Shown here: positions 1 to 8,819 of the stretch, piece by piece
Position numbering within the stretch: the stretch's first letter is position 1
Layout: each line of letters opens with the position of its first letter
NCBI GenBank assembly: GCA_039964455.1
Contig: JBDVXK010000013.1
Location: 496,001-560,000 of the forward strand
DNA from: CALJFL01 sp039964455
GTDB taxonomy: Bacteria; Pseudomonadota; Gammaproteobacteria; Pseudomonadales; Halieaceae
Reading direction: 5' to 3'
Length of the DNA stretch: 64,000 nucleotides
Position numbers and translations under genes: made by a program
The notes under the pieces: generated by a model
Database searches by the model: none
What the model saw: only the letters and a program-made list of their open reading frames with translations
Told to the model about the DNA's origin: nothing

Positions 1-1
1 T

Positions 2-445
2 TTGCAGAAGCAGATGCGAAACATCCGTGATGGCTCCAGGCCCGTACCCACCATGGCAGGGCAGGTAGATAACATGTCTGACCAGGATCTGGCCGATATT
101 GCTGCCTTCTACGCCAGCCAGGGAGCTTCTGGCGGGCAGACCGATCCTGAGCTGCTGGCCCTGGGAGAAAAGGTGTATCGCAGTGGTGTGATGGAGCGCA
201 ATGTCGCCGCCTGCATCGCCTGTCATTCGCCCACTGGCAAGGGTAACGCGCCGGCGGGCTTCCCGTCGCTTGCGGGGCAGCACGCCGAGTACACTGCCAC
301 CCAGCTGCGTATGTATCGCAAGGGGTATGAAGACGAAGCCGGTCGTACCAATGACGGCGACAGCAAAATTATGCGGACCACTGCTTTCGGTTTGAGCGAC
401 AAGGAAATCGAAGCGGTAGCCAGCTATGTGGCGGGCTTGAAATAA
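2..445 (+). CDS. Cytochrome c4, diheme (3' end only)
   Basis: This is the C-terminal part of a periplasmic diheme cytochrome c4, an electron carrier to terminal oxidases. The frame is open to the left edge, so the real start and the first haem motif lie outside the window. The visible part begins in the end of the first haem domain and contains the whole second domain, with its haem motif CIACH at visible residues 71-75. A conserved methionine (SKIMR, visible residue 124) is the likely axial ligand. The next gene is dsbA, an arrangement I recall from Pseudomonas (cc4-dsbA). A strong terminator follows the stop. Identification rests on the family-typical spacing and the PSLAGQ and YVAGLK stretches. 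Confidence 0.88.
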   Translation: MQKQMRNIRDGSRPVPTMAGQVDNMSDQDLADIAAFYASQGASGGQTDPELLALGEKVYRSGVMERNVAACIACHSPTGKGNAPAGFPSLAGQHAEYTATQLRMYRKGYEDEAGRTNDGDSKIMRTTAFGLSDKEIEAVASYVAGLK

Positions 446-462
446 AAGGCCGCCCCTAGTAG

Positions 463-488
463 AAAAGGTGGCTAAGGCCACCTTTTTT
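463..488 (+). terminator. Rho-independent terminator after cytochrome c4
   Basis: GGTGGC (467-472) pairs with GCCACC (477-482) around a TAAG loop. Flanking AAAA (463-466) extends the stem into a run of six T (483-488). It ends the cytochrome c4 transcript and separates it from dsbA, which must therefore have its own promoter in the 60 bases that follow. Confidence 0.85.
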
Positions 489-552
489 ATGCCCGATGAA
501 ACAAGCCGATTGAATTGTGGTCTGAGTATTGGACCAATTGATGGAGAAGAAC

Positions 553-1194
553 ATGTTGAAGCGCCTGCTATTACCCGTTGCATTGTTGTTACTGACACCG
601 CTATGGGCCTGTGCCCAGGAAGCGCAAACCTGGGAAGAGGGCACGCACTATGACCTCATCACACCCGCTATTCGCACCGCGGACCCCCAAAAAATAGAAG
701 TGACAGAGTTCTTCTGGTACGGCTGCGGCCACTGCTACAACTTCGAGCCCATCATCAGCCAGTGGAAGAAAACATTGGCGGATGACGTGGTGTTTCAGGG
801 CTCGCCAGCAGCCTGGAACAAGCCCATGGAGTTACATGCAAAGGCCTATTACACCGCGGAGGTGCTGGGCGTGATGGATACCATGCACCTGGTGATTTTT
901 CAGGCCATGAACGTAGATCGTAAGCGTCTTTCCTCAGAGGCGGAGATTGGCGCGCTGTTTACCGAGCATGGTGTCAGTGAAGAAGATTTCAGCAAGGCGT
1001 TCAATTCTTTTGGTGTGGGCAGTCAGGCGCGGCAGGCTTCCGCGAATGCCCGCGCGGCCAAAATTACCGGCACTCCGGAAATGATGGTAAACGGCAAGTA
1101 TCGCATCAGCACGCGCAAGGTTGGCAGTCAGGCCAATATGTTGAAGCTGGCGGACTTCCTGATTGAAAAAGAGCGCGTCGCTGCAGGTAGCTGA
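553..1194 (+). CDS. dsbA: Thiol:disulfide interchange protein DsbA
   Basis: Periplasmic dithiol oxidase that introduces disulfide bonds into exported proteins; it is re-oxidised by DsbB in E. coli. The product has 213 residues. An N-terminal signal peptide runs to about residue 21 (Ala-Cys-Ala before Gln). The redox motif is CGHC at 58-61, and the cis-proline loop TGTP ends at Pro175. The usual enterobacterial motif is CPHC; CGHC is the form also seen in disulfide isomerases. Start chosen at ATG 553 because GGAG at 543-546 lies 6 bases upstream; in-frame TTG 529 and ATG 541 would put charged residues before the signal peptide. A lipoprotein alternative (Leu-Trp-Ala-Cys20) is less likely because Trp at -2 is atypical. 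Confidence 0.92.
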   Translation: MLKRLLLPVALLLLTPLWACAQEAQTWEEGTHYDLITPAIRTADPQKIEVTEFFWYGCGHCYNFEPIISQWKKTLADDVVFQGSPAAWNKPMELHAKAYYTAEVLGVMDTMHLVIFQAMNVDRKRLSSEAEIGALFTEHGVSEEDFSKAFNSFGVGSQARQASANARAAKITGTPEMMVNGKYRISTRKVGSQANMLKLADFLIEKERVAAGS

Positions 1195-1210
1195 AGCGTA
1201 TCGCTCACCG

Positions 1211-1229
1211 CGGCCGGTCTAACCGGCTG
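1211..1229. other. Stem-loop between convergent dsbA and cysteine synthase genes
   Basis: GCCGGT (1213-1218) and ACCGGC (1222-1227) form a perfect stem with a CTA loop, extendable by a G-T and a C-G pair. It occupies the 40-base gap between two convergent genes, where a shared terminator would sit. Neither strand shows a T-run after it, so its terminator role is weakly supported. Confidence 0.3.
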
Positions 1230-1234
1230 GCCGC

Positions 1235-2242
1235 TTAGATTGCCAACCAGTGCGGTACCGGTAGGCCCTTGTTTTCCAGGAACACCGGGTTGAACAGCTT
1301 GCTCTGGTAGCGATTCCCATAGTCACAAAGAATGGTAACAATGGTATGTCCCGGGCCCAGGTGCTCGGCCAGTCGTACCGCGCCGGCGATGTTGATGCCA
1401 GCGGAGCCGCCAAGACACAGTCCCTCGTGTTCCAACATATCGAAAACATACGGTAGCGCCTCCACATCGCTGATGCGGAAGGGCACATCTACCTGCGCCT
1501 GTGCCACGTTGTCGGTGACATGATTAATGCCAATGCCTTCCAGCATCGATGTGCCCTCACCAGCGTCGAGTTCGCCGCTGCGGTAGTACTCGTAGAGGGA
1601 GGCGCCTTCCGGGTCTGCCAAGCCTATGACGACGTCTGAATTGTGGGCTTTCAGCGACTGTGAAACGCCCGCCAGGGTGCCTCCTGTTCCGACCGCGCAG
1701 ATGAACCCGTCGACCTTGCCCTCGGTCTGCGCCCAGATTTCCTCGCCGGTTGTTGTGCGGTGAATATCCATGTTCGCCAGGTTGTCGAACTGCCGTGCCC
1801 AGACCGCGCCGCGCTCTTCCTTTGCAGCGAGTTTGTTGGCCAATCGCTCGGCGGTGTGAATATAGTGGTTGGGGTCGCTGTAGGATGTGGCGCCTACCAG
1901 ATGCAGGTCGGCACCGAGTAATTCCAGCGAGTCGATCTTCTCCTTGCTCTGGGTAACAGGCATCACTACGCTGCTTTCGTATCCCAGAGCGTTGGCAATA
2001 AGGGTCAGTCCTATACCCGTATTGCCGGCGGTACCCTCGACAATACGACCACCGGGCTGCAGGTCTCCCGACTGCTCCGCGGCCCGGATGATTCCCAGAG
2101 CGGTTCTGTCTTTTACCGAGCCCCCGGGATTGAGAAATTCGGCTTTGCCCAGAATGGTGCAGCCGGTTTTCTCAGATACCTGACGTAAGTGGAGTAGAGG
2201 GGTGTTACCTATTAGCTGGGTGACGTCCGGGGCGGCGTGCAA
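1235..2242 (-). CDS. PLP-dependent cysteine synthase family protein
   Basis: A fold-type II PLP enzyme of the O-acetylserine sulfhydrylase / cystathionine beta-synthase family, 335 residues; it probably makes cysteine from O-acetylserine and sulfide. The PLP lysine is K44 in GGSVKDR, the substrate loop is TAGNTGIG (71-78), and the phosphate-binding glycine loop is GTGGTL (185-190). CysK usually has TSGNTG in the substrate loop, so this is a divergent clade and I give no cysK or cysM symbol. The start is TTG (2240-2242) with GGAG eight bases upstream; an ATG overlapping that site is out of frame. It runs convergent to dsbA. Substrate preference cannot be read from the sequence. Confidence 0.85.
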   Translation of the reverse strand: MHAAPDVTQLIGNTPLLHLRQVSEKTGCTILGKAEFLNPGGSVKDRTALGIIRAAEQSGDLQPGGRIVEGTAGNTGIGLTLIANALGYESSVVMPVTQSKEKIDSLELLGADLHLVGATSYSDPNHYIHTAERLANKLAAKEERGAVWARQFDNLANMDIHRTTTGEEIWAQTEGKVDGFICAVGTGGTLAGVSQSLKAHNSDVVIGLADPEGASLYEYYRSGELDAGEGTSMLEGIGINHVTDNVAQAQVDVPFRISDVEALPYVFDMLEHEGLCLGGSAGINIAGAVRLAEHLGPGHTIVTILCDYGNRYQSKLFNPVFLENKGLPVPHWLAI

Positions 2243-2296
2243 AAGGAAATCTCCATCGTTGAGGGCTGGTCAGTATGCCATAGGCGGCGTGGCTGG

Positions 2297-3502
2297 TCAG
2301 GCGCTCAGCTGACGGCTTGCCAGCCGGTTGACCTGTAACGCCAGGGCGAGTGCCAGCACGGTGATGACGAACATGGCCTGAATCATTGGCAGGGGGGAAT
2401 TGACCAGAAAATAGCCCATAACAGCGGTGGCGCTGGCCGACAGTGCCATCTGTACGAAACCGAACAGGGAGGACGCGGTCCCCGCTATATGGGGAAATGG
2501 GCGCAGGGCGATCGCCATGGCGTGGGGTAGTACCAGACCAAGTGCTGCCGAGTAAGCCACCATGGGTACTATCAGGGCCAGCATGGAATCGGGCCGCAAA
2601 TCGTGGGCCAGCCACATGGCGGCGCAACTGGCCGCCGCCAGTGAGACACCGGTCAACATAACCCGCTCTGAGGTCAGCTGCCTGCTTAGCCTGGCACTGA
2701 GAGCACTTCCCAACATGTAGCCGATGACGGAGCTGATGAAAATCAGCCCGAAGTATTCAGCCGGCAAACCGAACATTGTGATGAAAATAAAACTGGATGA
2801 AGACAGGTAAACCAGCAGTCCGCCGTAGATGAGTGAGGAGGCAACAGCAACCGCCACAAAGTAGCGATTGAGCAAAAGTTCTACATAGTTACGACCTATC
2901 CTGGCCGGGTGCAGGCTTTGCCTTACCGGCAGTGTTTCCTCGAGGTAACGATAGACCAGCAGCATGATGCAGCCGCCGTAAAGTGCCAGAAAGACAAAAA
3001 TACTGTTCCACGGCAGGTACAGCAACATGATGCCGCCAAGAGCCGGCGCTACCGCCGGGGCCATTGCCATTAGCATTGCGATAATCGAAAGCGCCCTTGC
3101 GGCCCGGTCGGCACCGAAGACATCACGCACAACAGCCCTTGCCAGTGTAGGGCCGACACAGGCCCCCACGCCTTGCAAAAACCGGTACCAGAATAATTCG
3201 TCAACCGTGTCAGCGACAGCGCATCCCGCCGAGGCCAGCACAAACAAGGCGGTGCCGGCGATTAGCAGCGGGCGCCGGCCGAACCGGTCAGCCAGCGGTC
3301 CGCAGGCCAGGTGAAATACAGCGAAGCCCCCCAGGTAGGCGCTGAGGGTCATGTGCATGTGGGCGATGTCGGTATTCAGCGCGACCATCATTTGCGGCAT
3401 GGCCGGCAGGTACATATCGACAGTGAGCGGACCCAGTGCCACCATTGCCGCCAGCAGTGCCAGCAGCTGTGGTGAATCGTGGGGAAGGGGTGCGGAAGTC
3501 AT
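2297..3502 (-). CDS. Bcr/CflA family multidrug efflux MFS transporter
   Basis: Inner-membrane drug:proton antiporter of the major facilitator superfamily, 401 residues with about 12 hydrophobic segments. The cytoplasmic loop 2-3 signature is present (GPLADRFGRRP). The N-terminal TVDMYLPAMPQM stretch and the FLQGVGACVGP segment are typical of Bcr/CflA proteins, whose relatives export bicyclomycin, chloramphenicol or sulfonamides. The actual substrate is unknown. Ordinary length. It lies 50 bases downstream of the SDR gene on the same strand and 54 bases upstream of the cysteine synthase gene, so the three may be cotranscribed. Confidence 0.85.
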   Translation of the reverse strand: MTSAPLPHDSPQLLALLAAMVALGPLTVDMYLPAMPQMMVALNTDIAHMHMTLSAYLGGFAVFHLACGPLADRFGRRPLLIAGTALFVLASAGCAVADTVDELFWYRFLQGVGACVGPTLARAVVRDVFGADRAARALSIIAMLMAMAPAVAPALGGIMLLYLPWNSIFVFLALYGGCIMLLVYRYLEETLPVRQSLHPARIGRNYVELLLNRYFVAVAVASSLIYGGLLVYLSSSSFIFITMFGLPAEYFGLIFISSVIGYMLGSALSARLSRQLTSERVMLTGVSLAAASCAAMWLAHDLRPDSMLALIVPMVAYSAALGLVLPHAMAIALRPFPHIAGTASSLFGFVQMALSASATAVMGYFLVNSPLPMIQAMFVITVLALALALQVNRLASRQLSA

Positions 3503-3553
3503 TGGCCGGCAATGGTAACACCGCGGCCAATGATGACGGTGAGGGTCTGCCGA

Positions 3554-4333
3554 TTACTTTTCGAAATGCATAACGGTCTTCCACCAAAGGCGGGGAAACA
3601 AGGTATGCCAGAGCTGTAACAGGCGCGCTTCGCCCGGGTAGATAATATCCTTGCCTTTGGCCACGCCCTTGTCGATGGCGTCGACGATTTTCTCCGGGTC
3701 GGCCAGCCGGCCTTTTTCCTTGGCTTCTATGATGCTTCCCGGGCTGTCCGTTGCCAGCGTTTGATCGACCAGTGGCGTGTTGACCGCAGGCGGGCAGACC
3801 AAATGGATGTTGACGCCGGAGCCGCGCAGCTCGTTCTGCAGCACTTCCAGGTAGGTGTTAACGGCGGACTTGGTTGCACAGTAGGCGCCCATATTGGGCA
3901 CCATGGCGTGCCCGGCGATTGAGCCGAAGGCGATAAACCTGCCGGACTTGCGTTCCAACATGGCCGGCAAAACGGCCCTGGCCATATAGGTAGTACCAAA
4001 GTAGTTGATTCGGAACAGGCGCTCCATGCCCTCGTGGGTATGGTCCATCAATTTGTGCCCGGGCATCAGTGCTGCCGCGTGAACAACGTGATCAATGGGG
4101 CCCAGCTGGTCAGCGACCTGTGCAACCTTGGCTTCAACATCCTCGAGGCTGGAAATATCACAGGAGAAAGGCACTATGCCGGGCTGGCTCGCAGCAGTTT
4201 CCTCCAGCCCCTGCTCATTGACGTCAAAAATTGCCACCTGAGCACCCTGTGTCGCCAGCCGCAGGGCGATAATCTTGCCCATTCCGCTGGCGCCGCCAGT
4301 TACCAGTGCCACTTTACCCGTCATATCTGCCAT
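3554..4333 (-). CDS. Short-chain dehydrogenase/reductase (SDR)
   Basis: A classical SDR oxidoreductase using NAD(P)(H), 259 residues from the chosen start. Cofactor glycine motif TGGASGMG is at 12-19, the adenine-ring Asp is D60, and the catalytic triad is S138, Y151 and K155 (YCATK). HAAA at 85-88 replaces the usual NNAG. The frame is open further upstream, but that part is not SDR-like. ATG 4333 is chosen because AGGAG lies five bases upstream; the adjacent ATG 4336 would leave only two bases. It is divergent from the carboxylesterase gene across 119 bases. The substrate is unknown; a lipid or short-chain alcohol would fit the esterase neighbour, but that is a guess. Confidence 0.85.
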   Translation of the reverse strand: MADMTGKVALVTGGASGMGKIIALRLATQGAQVAIFDVNEQGLEETAASQPGIVPFSCDISSLEDVEAKVAQVADQLGPIDHVVHAAALMPGHKLMDHTHEGMERLFRINYFGTTYMARAVLPAMLERKSGRFIAFGSIAGHAMVPNMGAYCATKSAVNTYLEVLQNELRGSGVNIHLVCPPAVNTPLVDQTLATDSPGSIIEAKEKGRLADPEKIVDAIDKGVAKGKDIIYPGEARLLQLWHTLFPRLWWKTVMHFEK

Positions 4334-4452
4334 CATTGCTCCTGATTGATGAGGTCGTATTGTGCGGCTCATACTGGGAGTGGCCGGCAAAGCTCGCAAG
4401 ACCCTAAGCGGCCAGTTAAAGTTGCAGTTTTTCACCTGCGTGGAGAAGTGGA

Positions 4453-6303
4453 TTGAATAAGGTGCTGTTGTTTGTTGGTGTGTTACTGGTGGCGGGTGGC
4501 CTGACCATAGATTGGTGGCTGGGACGTGACCCGGGACCGTCCGGGCCAACGCCAGAGCCGTCCAGCCAGCGCTACACCACAGCGGGCCCTATTGTGGGTA
4601 TTGCTGGCAGCGATGAGACCCTGGTCTGGTTGGGTATTCCCTATGCCGCCGCCCCGGTTGATGAACTGCGCTGGCGTGCGCCGCAGCCGGTTATTCCCTG
4701 GTCGGAGCAGCGTCCGGCCCTGTCCTTTGGACACATGTGCCCGCAATTTGCCAGCCCGTTGGCCGGTGGTGACGCGCAGGACGGCGGTTGGACCGGTGAT
4801 GAGGACTGCCTGACCCTGAACGTCTATGCGCCCAAAATGGATGCCCAGCAGCGGCCATTACCCGTTATGGTCTGGATTCACGGGGGTGGCAACACCCTGG
4901 GAGCCGGCAGCAATTACGACATGGCCAATTTCGCAGCCGACCAGCAGTTGGTAGTTGTGACAATTAACTATCGATTGGGCCTGTTCGGCTGGCTGAGTCA
5001 CCCGGCGTTAAAAGCGACAGCCGCCAGTCCTCGGGACGCATCGGGTAACTTTGGTGTGCTCGATATGATTGCGGCCCTGCAATGGGTGCAAAATAACATC
5101 ACCAGTTTTGGCGGAGATGCCGCCAATGTCACCATCGCCGGCGAATCTGCAGGTGGCAGGAATGTCTACGCGCTGTTGGGCTCGCCGCTTGCGAAGGGTT
5201 TGTTCCATCGCGCCATCGCCCAGAGTGGTATTGTCGGCACCTTTGGCCTGCAGCGCTCCGAAAACTATCGTGACGATCCGAAACCGGGGCATCCTTTCAG
5301 CTCCCGTGAGCTGGGGGTAGCCTGGTTGAATAGCAGTGGCAGGGCCGCGGATCGCGACCAGGCCGTACAGCTACAGGACAATATGGATTCGGCGGAGCTG
5401 GCCTCGGTGTTGCGCAGCCTGTCGGTGGACGAGGTTCTTGCACCGGTTGCCAGTGTGCCCGGTGGTCTGTACCGCCCACCGCAGAATTTCCGGGATGGTG
5501 TGGTGCTGCCTCGCGAGTCCCTGATGTATGCCTTCGCCGATCCCTCGCGTTGGAATAAGGTGCCGTTGCTGACAGGGACAAACCGCGACGAGCAGAAGCT
5601 TTTCATGGCTCAGGATCCTCGCTACATAAAGCAGTGGTTTGGTCGTATCCCGCGTATTCGCGACAAGGATCGCTATGTGCGCGACGCCAGTTATGCCAGC
5701 GATGGCTGGAAAGCGTTGGCGGTTGATGAGGTGGCGGCGGTGATCAGCGAATCTCGCAGCGACACTCCCGTGTTCGGTTACCGCTTTGACTGGGACGAGG
5801 GCACAGCCGGGTGGCTGGTGGATCTGCCCCTGTTGTTTGGCGCGGCGCACGCGCTTGAGCTCGATTTTCTTTATAGCCCGCTTTTGGGTACGCGGATTCC
5901 AGGGTTGTTCACCGAGGAAAATGCCCCGGGCCGGGAGTTTCTGTCGCAGGCGATGCGCAGCTACTGGGGCCAGTTTGCCTATACAGGTGATCCCGCTCGC
6001 GGCCGTAATGGCGACTTGCCCCAGTGGCGATCCTGGGTGAGCTCGGGAGGCCAGTACCTGATTCTGGATAGCCCTGCCGGTGGCGGCTTGCGACTCACCG
6101 ACCAGCAAATACGCGCGGCGGACCTGAAGCAGCGGCTGCGCACAGACACGTCCATTGTCGATGCCAGGGAGCGTTGTGCGGTTTACGTGAAGCTTTTCCT
6201 CGACACAGGGGGCGCTGACGATTTCTTCGATTCCGTTGAGTACCAGCAGATGGATTGCGGTGATTTTCCGCCCTGGTCTCTCACCCGAGCGGCGACTATG
6301 TAG
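4453..6303 (+). CDS. Type-B carboxylesterase/lipase, membrane-anchored or exported
   Basis: A serine hydrolase of the cholinesterase-like carboxylesterase family, 616 residues, larger than many bacterial members. An N-terminal hydrophobic segment (residues 3-19) followed by a Pro-rich linker suggests export with an uncleaved anchor. Signature EDCLTLNVY is at 117-125, oxyanion loop HGGG at 143-146, and nucleophile S232 in GESAGG. E380 (NRDEQ) and H466 (GAAHALE) complete a triad. The start is TTG 4453 with GGAG seven bases upstream. It probably cleaves carboxylic esters outside the cytoplasm; the substrate is not predictable. It is monocistronic and convergent with the Lrp-type regulator. Confidence 0.87.
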   Translation: MNKVLLFVGVLLVAGGLTIDWWLGRDPGPSGPTPEPSSQRYTTAGPIVGIAGSDETLVWLGIPYAAAPVDELRWRAPQPVIPWSEQRPALSFGHMCPQFASPLAGGDAQDGGWTGDEDCLTLNVYAPKMDAQQRPLPVMVWIHGGGNTLGAGSNYDMANFAADQQLVVVTINYRLGLFGWLSHPALKATAASPRDASGNFGVLDMIAALQWVQNNITSFGGDAANVTIAGESAGGRNVYALLGSPLAKGLFHRAIAQSGIVGTFGLQRSENYRDDPKPGHPFSSRELGVAWLNSSGRAADRDQAVQLQDNMDSAELASVLRSLSVDEVLAPVASVPGGLYRPPQNFRDGVVLPRESLMYAFADPSRWNKVPLLTGTNRDEQKLFMAQDPRYIKQWFGRIPRIRDKDRYVRDASYASDGWKALAVDEVAAVISESRSDTPVFGYRFDWDEGTAGWLVDLPLLFGAAHALELDFLYSPLLGTRIPGLFTEENAPGREFLSQAMRSYWGQFAYTGDPARGRNGDLPQWRSWVSSGGQYLILDSPAGGGLRLTDQQIRAADLKQRLRTDTSIVDARERCAVYVKLFLDTGGADDFFDSVEYQQMDCGDFPPWSLTRAATM

Positions 6304-6337
6304 CTATAAAGCTATCTCTATTGGTAGTAAGCACAAA

Positions 6338-6826
6338 CTAACCATCTTCACCCAGATGGTCTAGCGGCAGGGCAGTGCGCTGAATTACCCGCCTGAGTTC
6401 GAAACTTGATTGAACCCCGGTGACCCCGGGGATACGTGTTAACCGCCCTAACAGGAAGCGCTCGTAGTACTCCATATCGGGCACTACTGCTTTCAGCAGA
6501 TAGTCGGCGGACTGCCCTGTGACAACGGCACACTCCATCACCTCCGGATAGTCACCCACCTCGGCCTCGAAGGCGTCAAAGCGCTCCGGCGTATGGCGGT
6601 CCATGCTGATACTGATCCAGGCGGTCAGCTTGAGGCCCAGCAGCGATTGATTGAGCAGCGTAACGTGGTCGCGAATAAGGCCGGACTCCTCAAGGCGCTT
6701 TACTCGCCTGGAGCACGGCGTAGGCGATAGGCCCACAGCGTCAGCCAGTTCCAGGTTGCTGATACGGCCATGTTGCTGCATAGCATCCAGAATTCTGCGA
6801 TCAGTGCGATCCAGCTTGATAGACAC
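6338..6826 (-). CDS. Lrp/AsnC family transcriptional regulator
   Basis: A 162-residue DNA-binding regulator of the leucine-responsive protein family. An N-terminal winged helix-turn-helix covers about residues 4-60 (LELADAVGLSPTPCSRRVKRLEESG). A RAM/AsnC effector-binding domain covers about 70-150, where family members bind amino acids and multimerise. It is divergent from leuA across 291 bases, so it may sense leucine or another amino acid and control leuA and itself. The two genes could instead simply be adjacent. It is not assigned as global Lrp: that protein is normally very highly conserved and I could not compare it here. Confidence 0.88.
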   Translation of the reverse strand: MSIKLDRTDRRILDAMQQHGRISNLELADAVGLSPTPCSRRVKRLEESGLIRDHVTLLNQSLLGLKLTAWISISMDRHTPERFDAFEAEVGDYPEVMECAVVTGQSADYLLKAVVPDMEYYERFLLGRLTRIPGVTGVQSSFELRRVIQRTALPLDHLGEDG

Positions 6827-6862
6827 CAGTAGAGCAGCTCCTGCGATTGGTAACTTCTAAAG

Positions 6863-6875
6863 AGAGAAATTCTCT
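6863..6875. promoter_or_regulatory. Inverted repeat upstream of the Lrp-type gene (candidate operator)
   Basis: AGAGAA (6863-6868) and TTCTCT (6870-6875) form a near-perfect palindrome around one base, 37 bases upstream of the regulator start and in the most AT-rich stretch nearby. Lrp-family proteins bind degenerate AT-rich palindromes and often autoregulate. The match to the E. coli Lrp consensus is poor, so the assignment rests on position and symmetry only. Confidence 0.35.
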
Positions 6876-6960
6876 AAAAAATAGATAATAATTAGATAAA
6901 ATACGCTATTCAAGGCCTATATTCAGCAATATTTGCAATCATTCACTCAACACAGAGCAC

Positions 6961-7117
6961 TATACTGTGCGCTCGGCTGATCGTGTCACCTGTAGTGGCG
7001 CAGCGTGCGGATTATCCTCGGCGCGCAGCGCAGAACAAGGCCTCACAAGGGCGTGTCCCCCGCTAACGCGGACGGGTGAAACCAGCCACCTAACAATGAG
7101 TAGACAGGTAACGTGTC
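6961..7117 (+). promoter_or_regulatory. Promoter -10 and untranslated leader of leuA
   Basis: A -10-like TATACT (6961-6966) precedes leuA by 152 bases; I found no good -35 at 16-18 bases. The leader that would follow is GC-rich and can fold locally: CCGC-TAAC-GCGG and GGTG...CACC elements occur in the last 80 bases before the start. No leucine-rich leader peptide is present in any frame, so classical Leu attenuation is not supported. A structured leader acting some other way, or a plain long 5' UTR, remains possible. No known riboswitch was recognised. Confidence 0.35.
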
Positions 7118-8791
7118 ATGAGCAGATTCGATCACAGTAAGTATCCCGCTTTCCCGCCGGTAAAGATGACCGGACGCCGCTGGCCGGATAAGCAGCTGAC
7201 CCAAGCGCCACACTGGTGCAGCGTTGATCTGCGCGATGGCAACCAGGCGCTGATCGAGCCCATGACCGGCGCCCAGAAGTCGCAGCTCTGGGATCAACTG
7301 GTCAAGATCGGCTTCAAGGAAATTGAGGTGGGCTTCCCCTCTGCGTCCAGTCATGACTTTGACTTTGTCCGTGAGCTGATCGACAACAATCGAATTCCCG
7401 ATGACGTAACGATCCAGGTGCTGACCCAGGCTCGCCCAGAACTCATAGAAAAGACGTTTGAGGCTTTGAAAGGTGTGCGGCGCGCGATTTTGCACGTATA
7501 CAACTCCACTTCCACAGTGCAGCGCGAGCAGGTGTTTGGCCTTGAGCGCCAGGGCATTATTGATATTGCGGTCAGCGGAGCAGAGTTGGTGAAGGCCTGT
7601 GCCGATCGTCACCCCGAAACTGAGTGGGTGTTTGAATATTCTCCTGAAAGCTTTACCGGTACGGAGCTCGATTTTGCAGTGGAGGTCTGTGATGCGGTAA
7701 CCGCGGTCTGGCAGCCTACGCCGGAACACCCCTGTATTCTTAATTTGCCTGCGACTGTTGAAATGAGCACTCCGAATATCTACGCCGACCAGATCGAATG
7801 GTTCTGTGACAGGGTGGAGCGACGTGACAGTGTTCTCATCTCCCTGCACACGCATAACGACCGTGGCTGTGGCGTCGCTGCAGCGGAGTTGGGCGTTTTA
7901 GCCGGTGCGGACCGGGTAGAGGGCACCCTGATGGGTAACGGTGAGCGAACCGGCAACATGGATATCGTCACCATGGCGATGAACCTGTATAGCCAGGGGG
8001 TAGATCCCCAGCTGGATTTCAGCCACATGGATGAGATTATCCAGACAGTGAAAGAGTGCACCCAGTTACCGGTGCATCCGCGGCACCCTTACGCCGGAGA
8101 GCTTGTTTTCACCGCGTTTTCTGGCAGTCACCAGGATGCGATCAAGAAGTGTCTGGCGCGCCGGGATGGCCGCGAGGTCTGGGAAGTGGCGTATCTGCCC
8201 ATAGATCCAGCCGATATAGGCCGCTCCTATCAGGAGGTTATCCGCATCAACAGCCAGTCGGGCAAGGGTGGCATCGCTTATGTACTGGAGCGGGATTACG
8301 GCCTGGAATTACCGCGCTGGTTACAGATCGATTTCAGCTCTTCGGTACAGGCCTTTGCCGAAGAACGTGAGAGTGAGGTTGAGTCTTCATCGATTCTCGA
8401 ATTGTTTGAACAAACCTATCTTTCCGAAGACCGTCAGTGGCGTATGGGCGACTATCAGGTCAGCCGTGTGGACGGTGTCGACAATTTACAGGTTGAGCTG
8501 ATAAATGCGGGCGCAAGTCACAAGCTATCAGGCGCAGGTAACGGTGTCGTGGCGGCCTTTGTCGATGCCGTCTCGGGATTTATCGGCAAGCAAATTGTCC
8601 TCGTGGAGTATAGCGAGCACGCGCTGAGCCACAGCGCCGATGCTGAAGCCATCTGCTATATCCAGTTGAATATCGATGGCGAGCGTTATTGCGGTGTGGG
8701 GAAGAGTCATGACATTGTGCAGGCCTCTCTGGACGGCATACTGGGCGCGATCAACCGGGCAGCAGAGCAGGATGCAATTGCCGCGGCCTGA
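7118..8791 (+). CDS. leuA: 2-isopropylmalate synthase
   Basis: Condenses acetyl-CoA with 2-oxoisovalerate, the first committed step of leucine synthesis in the cytoplasm. It has 557 residues, between the E. coli-type (about 520) and the long actinobacterial-type enzymes, and its N-terminus (TGRRWPDKQLTQAPHW) is of the latter kind. The TIM-barrel active-site motif RDGNQ is at 39-43, the metal-binding LHTHND and GNGERTGN motifs lie in the barrel, and a C-terminal LeuA dimer/allosteric domain covers about the last 120 residues. A weak AGG lies nine bases before the ATG. It is divergent from an Lrp-type regulator; no other leu genes are in the window. Confidence 0.95.
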   Translation: MSRFDHSKYPAFPPVKMTGRRWPDKQLTQAPHWCSVDLRDGNQALIEPMTGAQKSQLWDQLVKIGFKEIEVGFPSASSHDFDFVRELIDNNRIPDDVTIQVLTQARPELIEKTFEALKGVRRAILHVYNSTSTVQREQVFGLERQGIIDIAVSGAELVKACADRHPETEWVFEYSPESFTGTELDFAVEVCDAVTAVWQPTPEHPCILNLPATVEMSTPNIYADQIEWFCDRVERRDSVLISLHTHNDRGCGVAAAELGVLAGADRVEGTLMGNGERTGNMDIVTMAMNLYSQGVDPQLDFSHMDEIIQTVKECTQLPVHPRHPYAGELVFTAFSGSHQDAIKKCLARRDGREVWEVAYLPIDPADIGRSYQEVIRINSQSGKGGIAYVLERDYGLELPRWLQIDFSSSVQAFAEERESEVESSSILELFEQTYLSEDRQWRMGDYQVSRVDGVDNLQVELINAGASHKLSGAGNGVVAAFVDAVSGFIGKQIVLVEYSEHALSHSADAEAICYIQLNIDGERYCGVGKSHDIVQASLDGILGAINRAAEQDAIAAA

Positions 8792-8819
8792 CAGCCAGCT
8801 TGTGCCTTTATAGATCGCT

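Noticed and set aside
3554..4549. Long N-terminal extension of the SDR frame to 4549
   Set aside because: It enters the divergent esterase gene, and the SDR fold starts at the ATG with AGGAG five bases upstream.
6961..7117. Leucine attenuator peptide upstream of leuA
   Set aside because: No short frame in the leader contains a run of leucine codons.
7043..7855. 270-codon open frame antisense to leuA
   Set aside because: It overlaps leuA catalytic motifs on the opposite strand and shows no protein family features.
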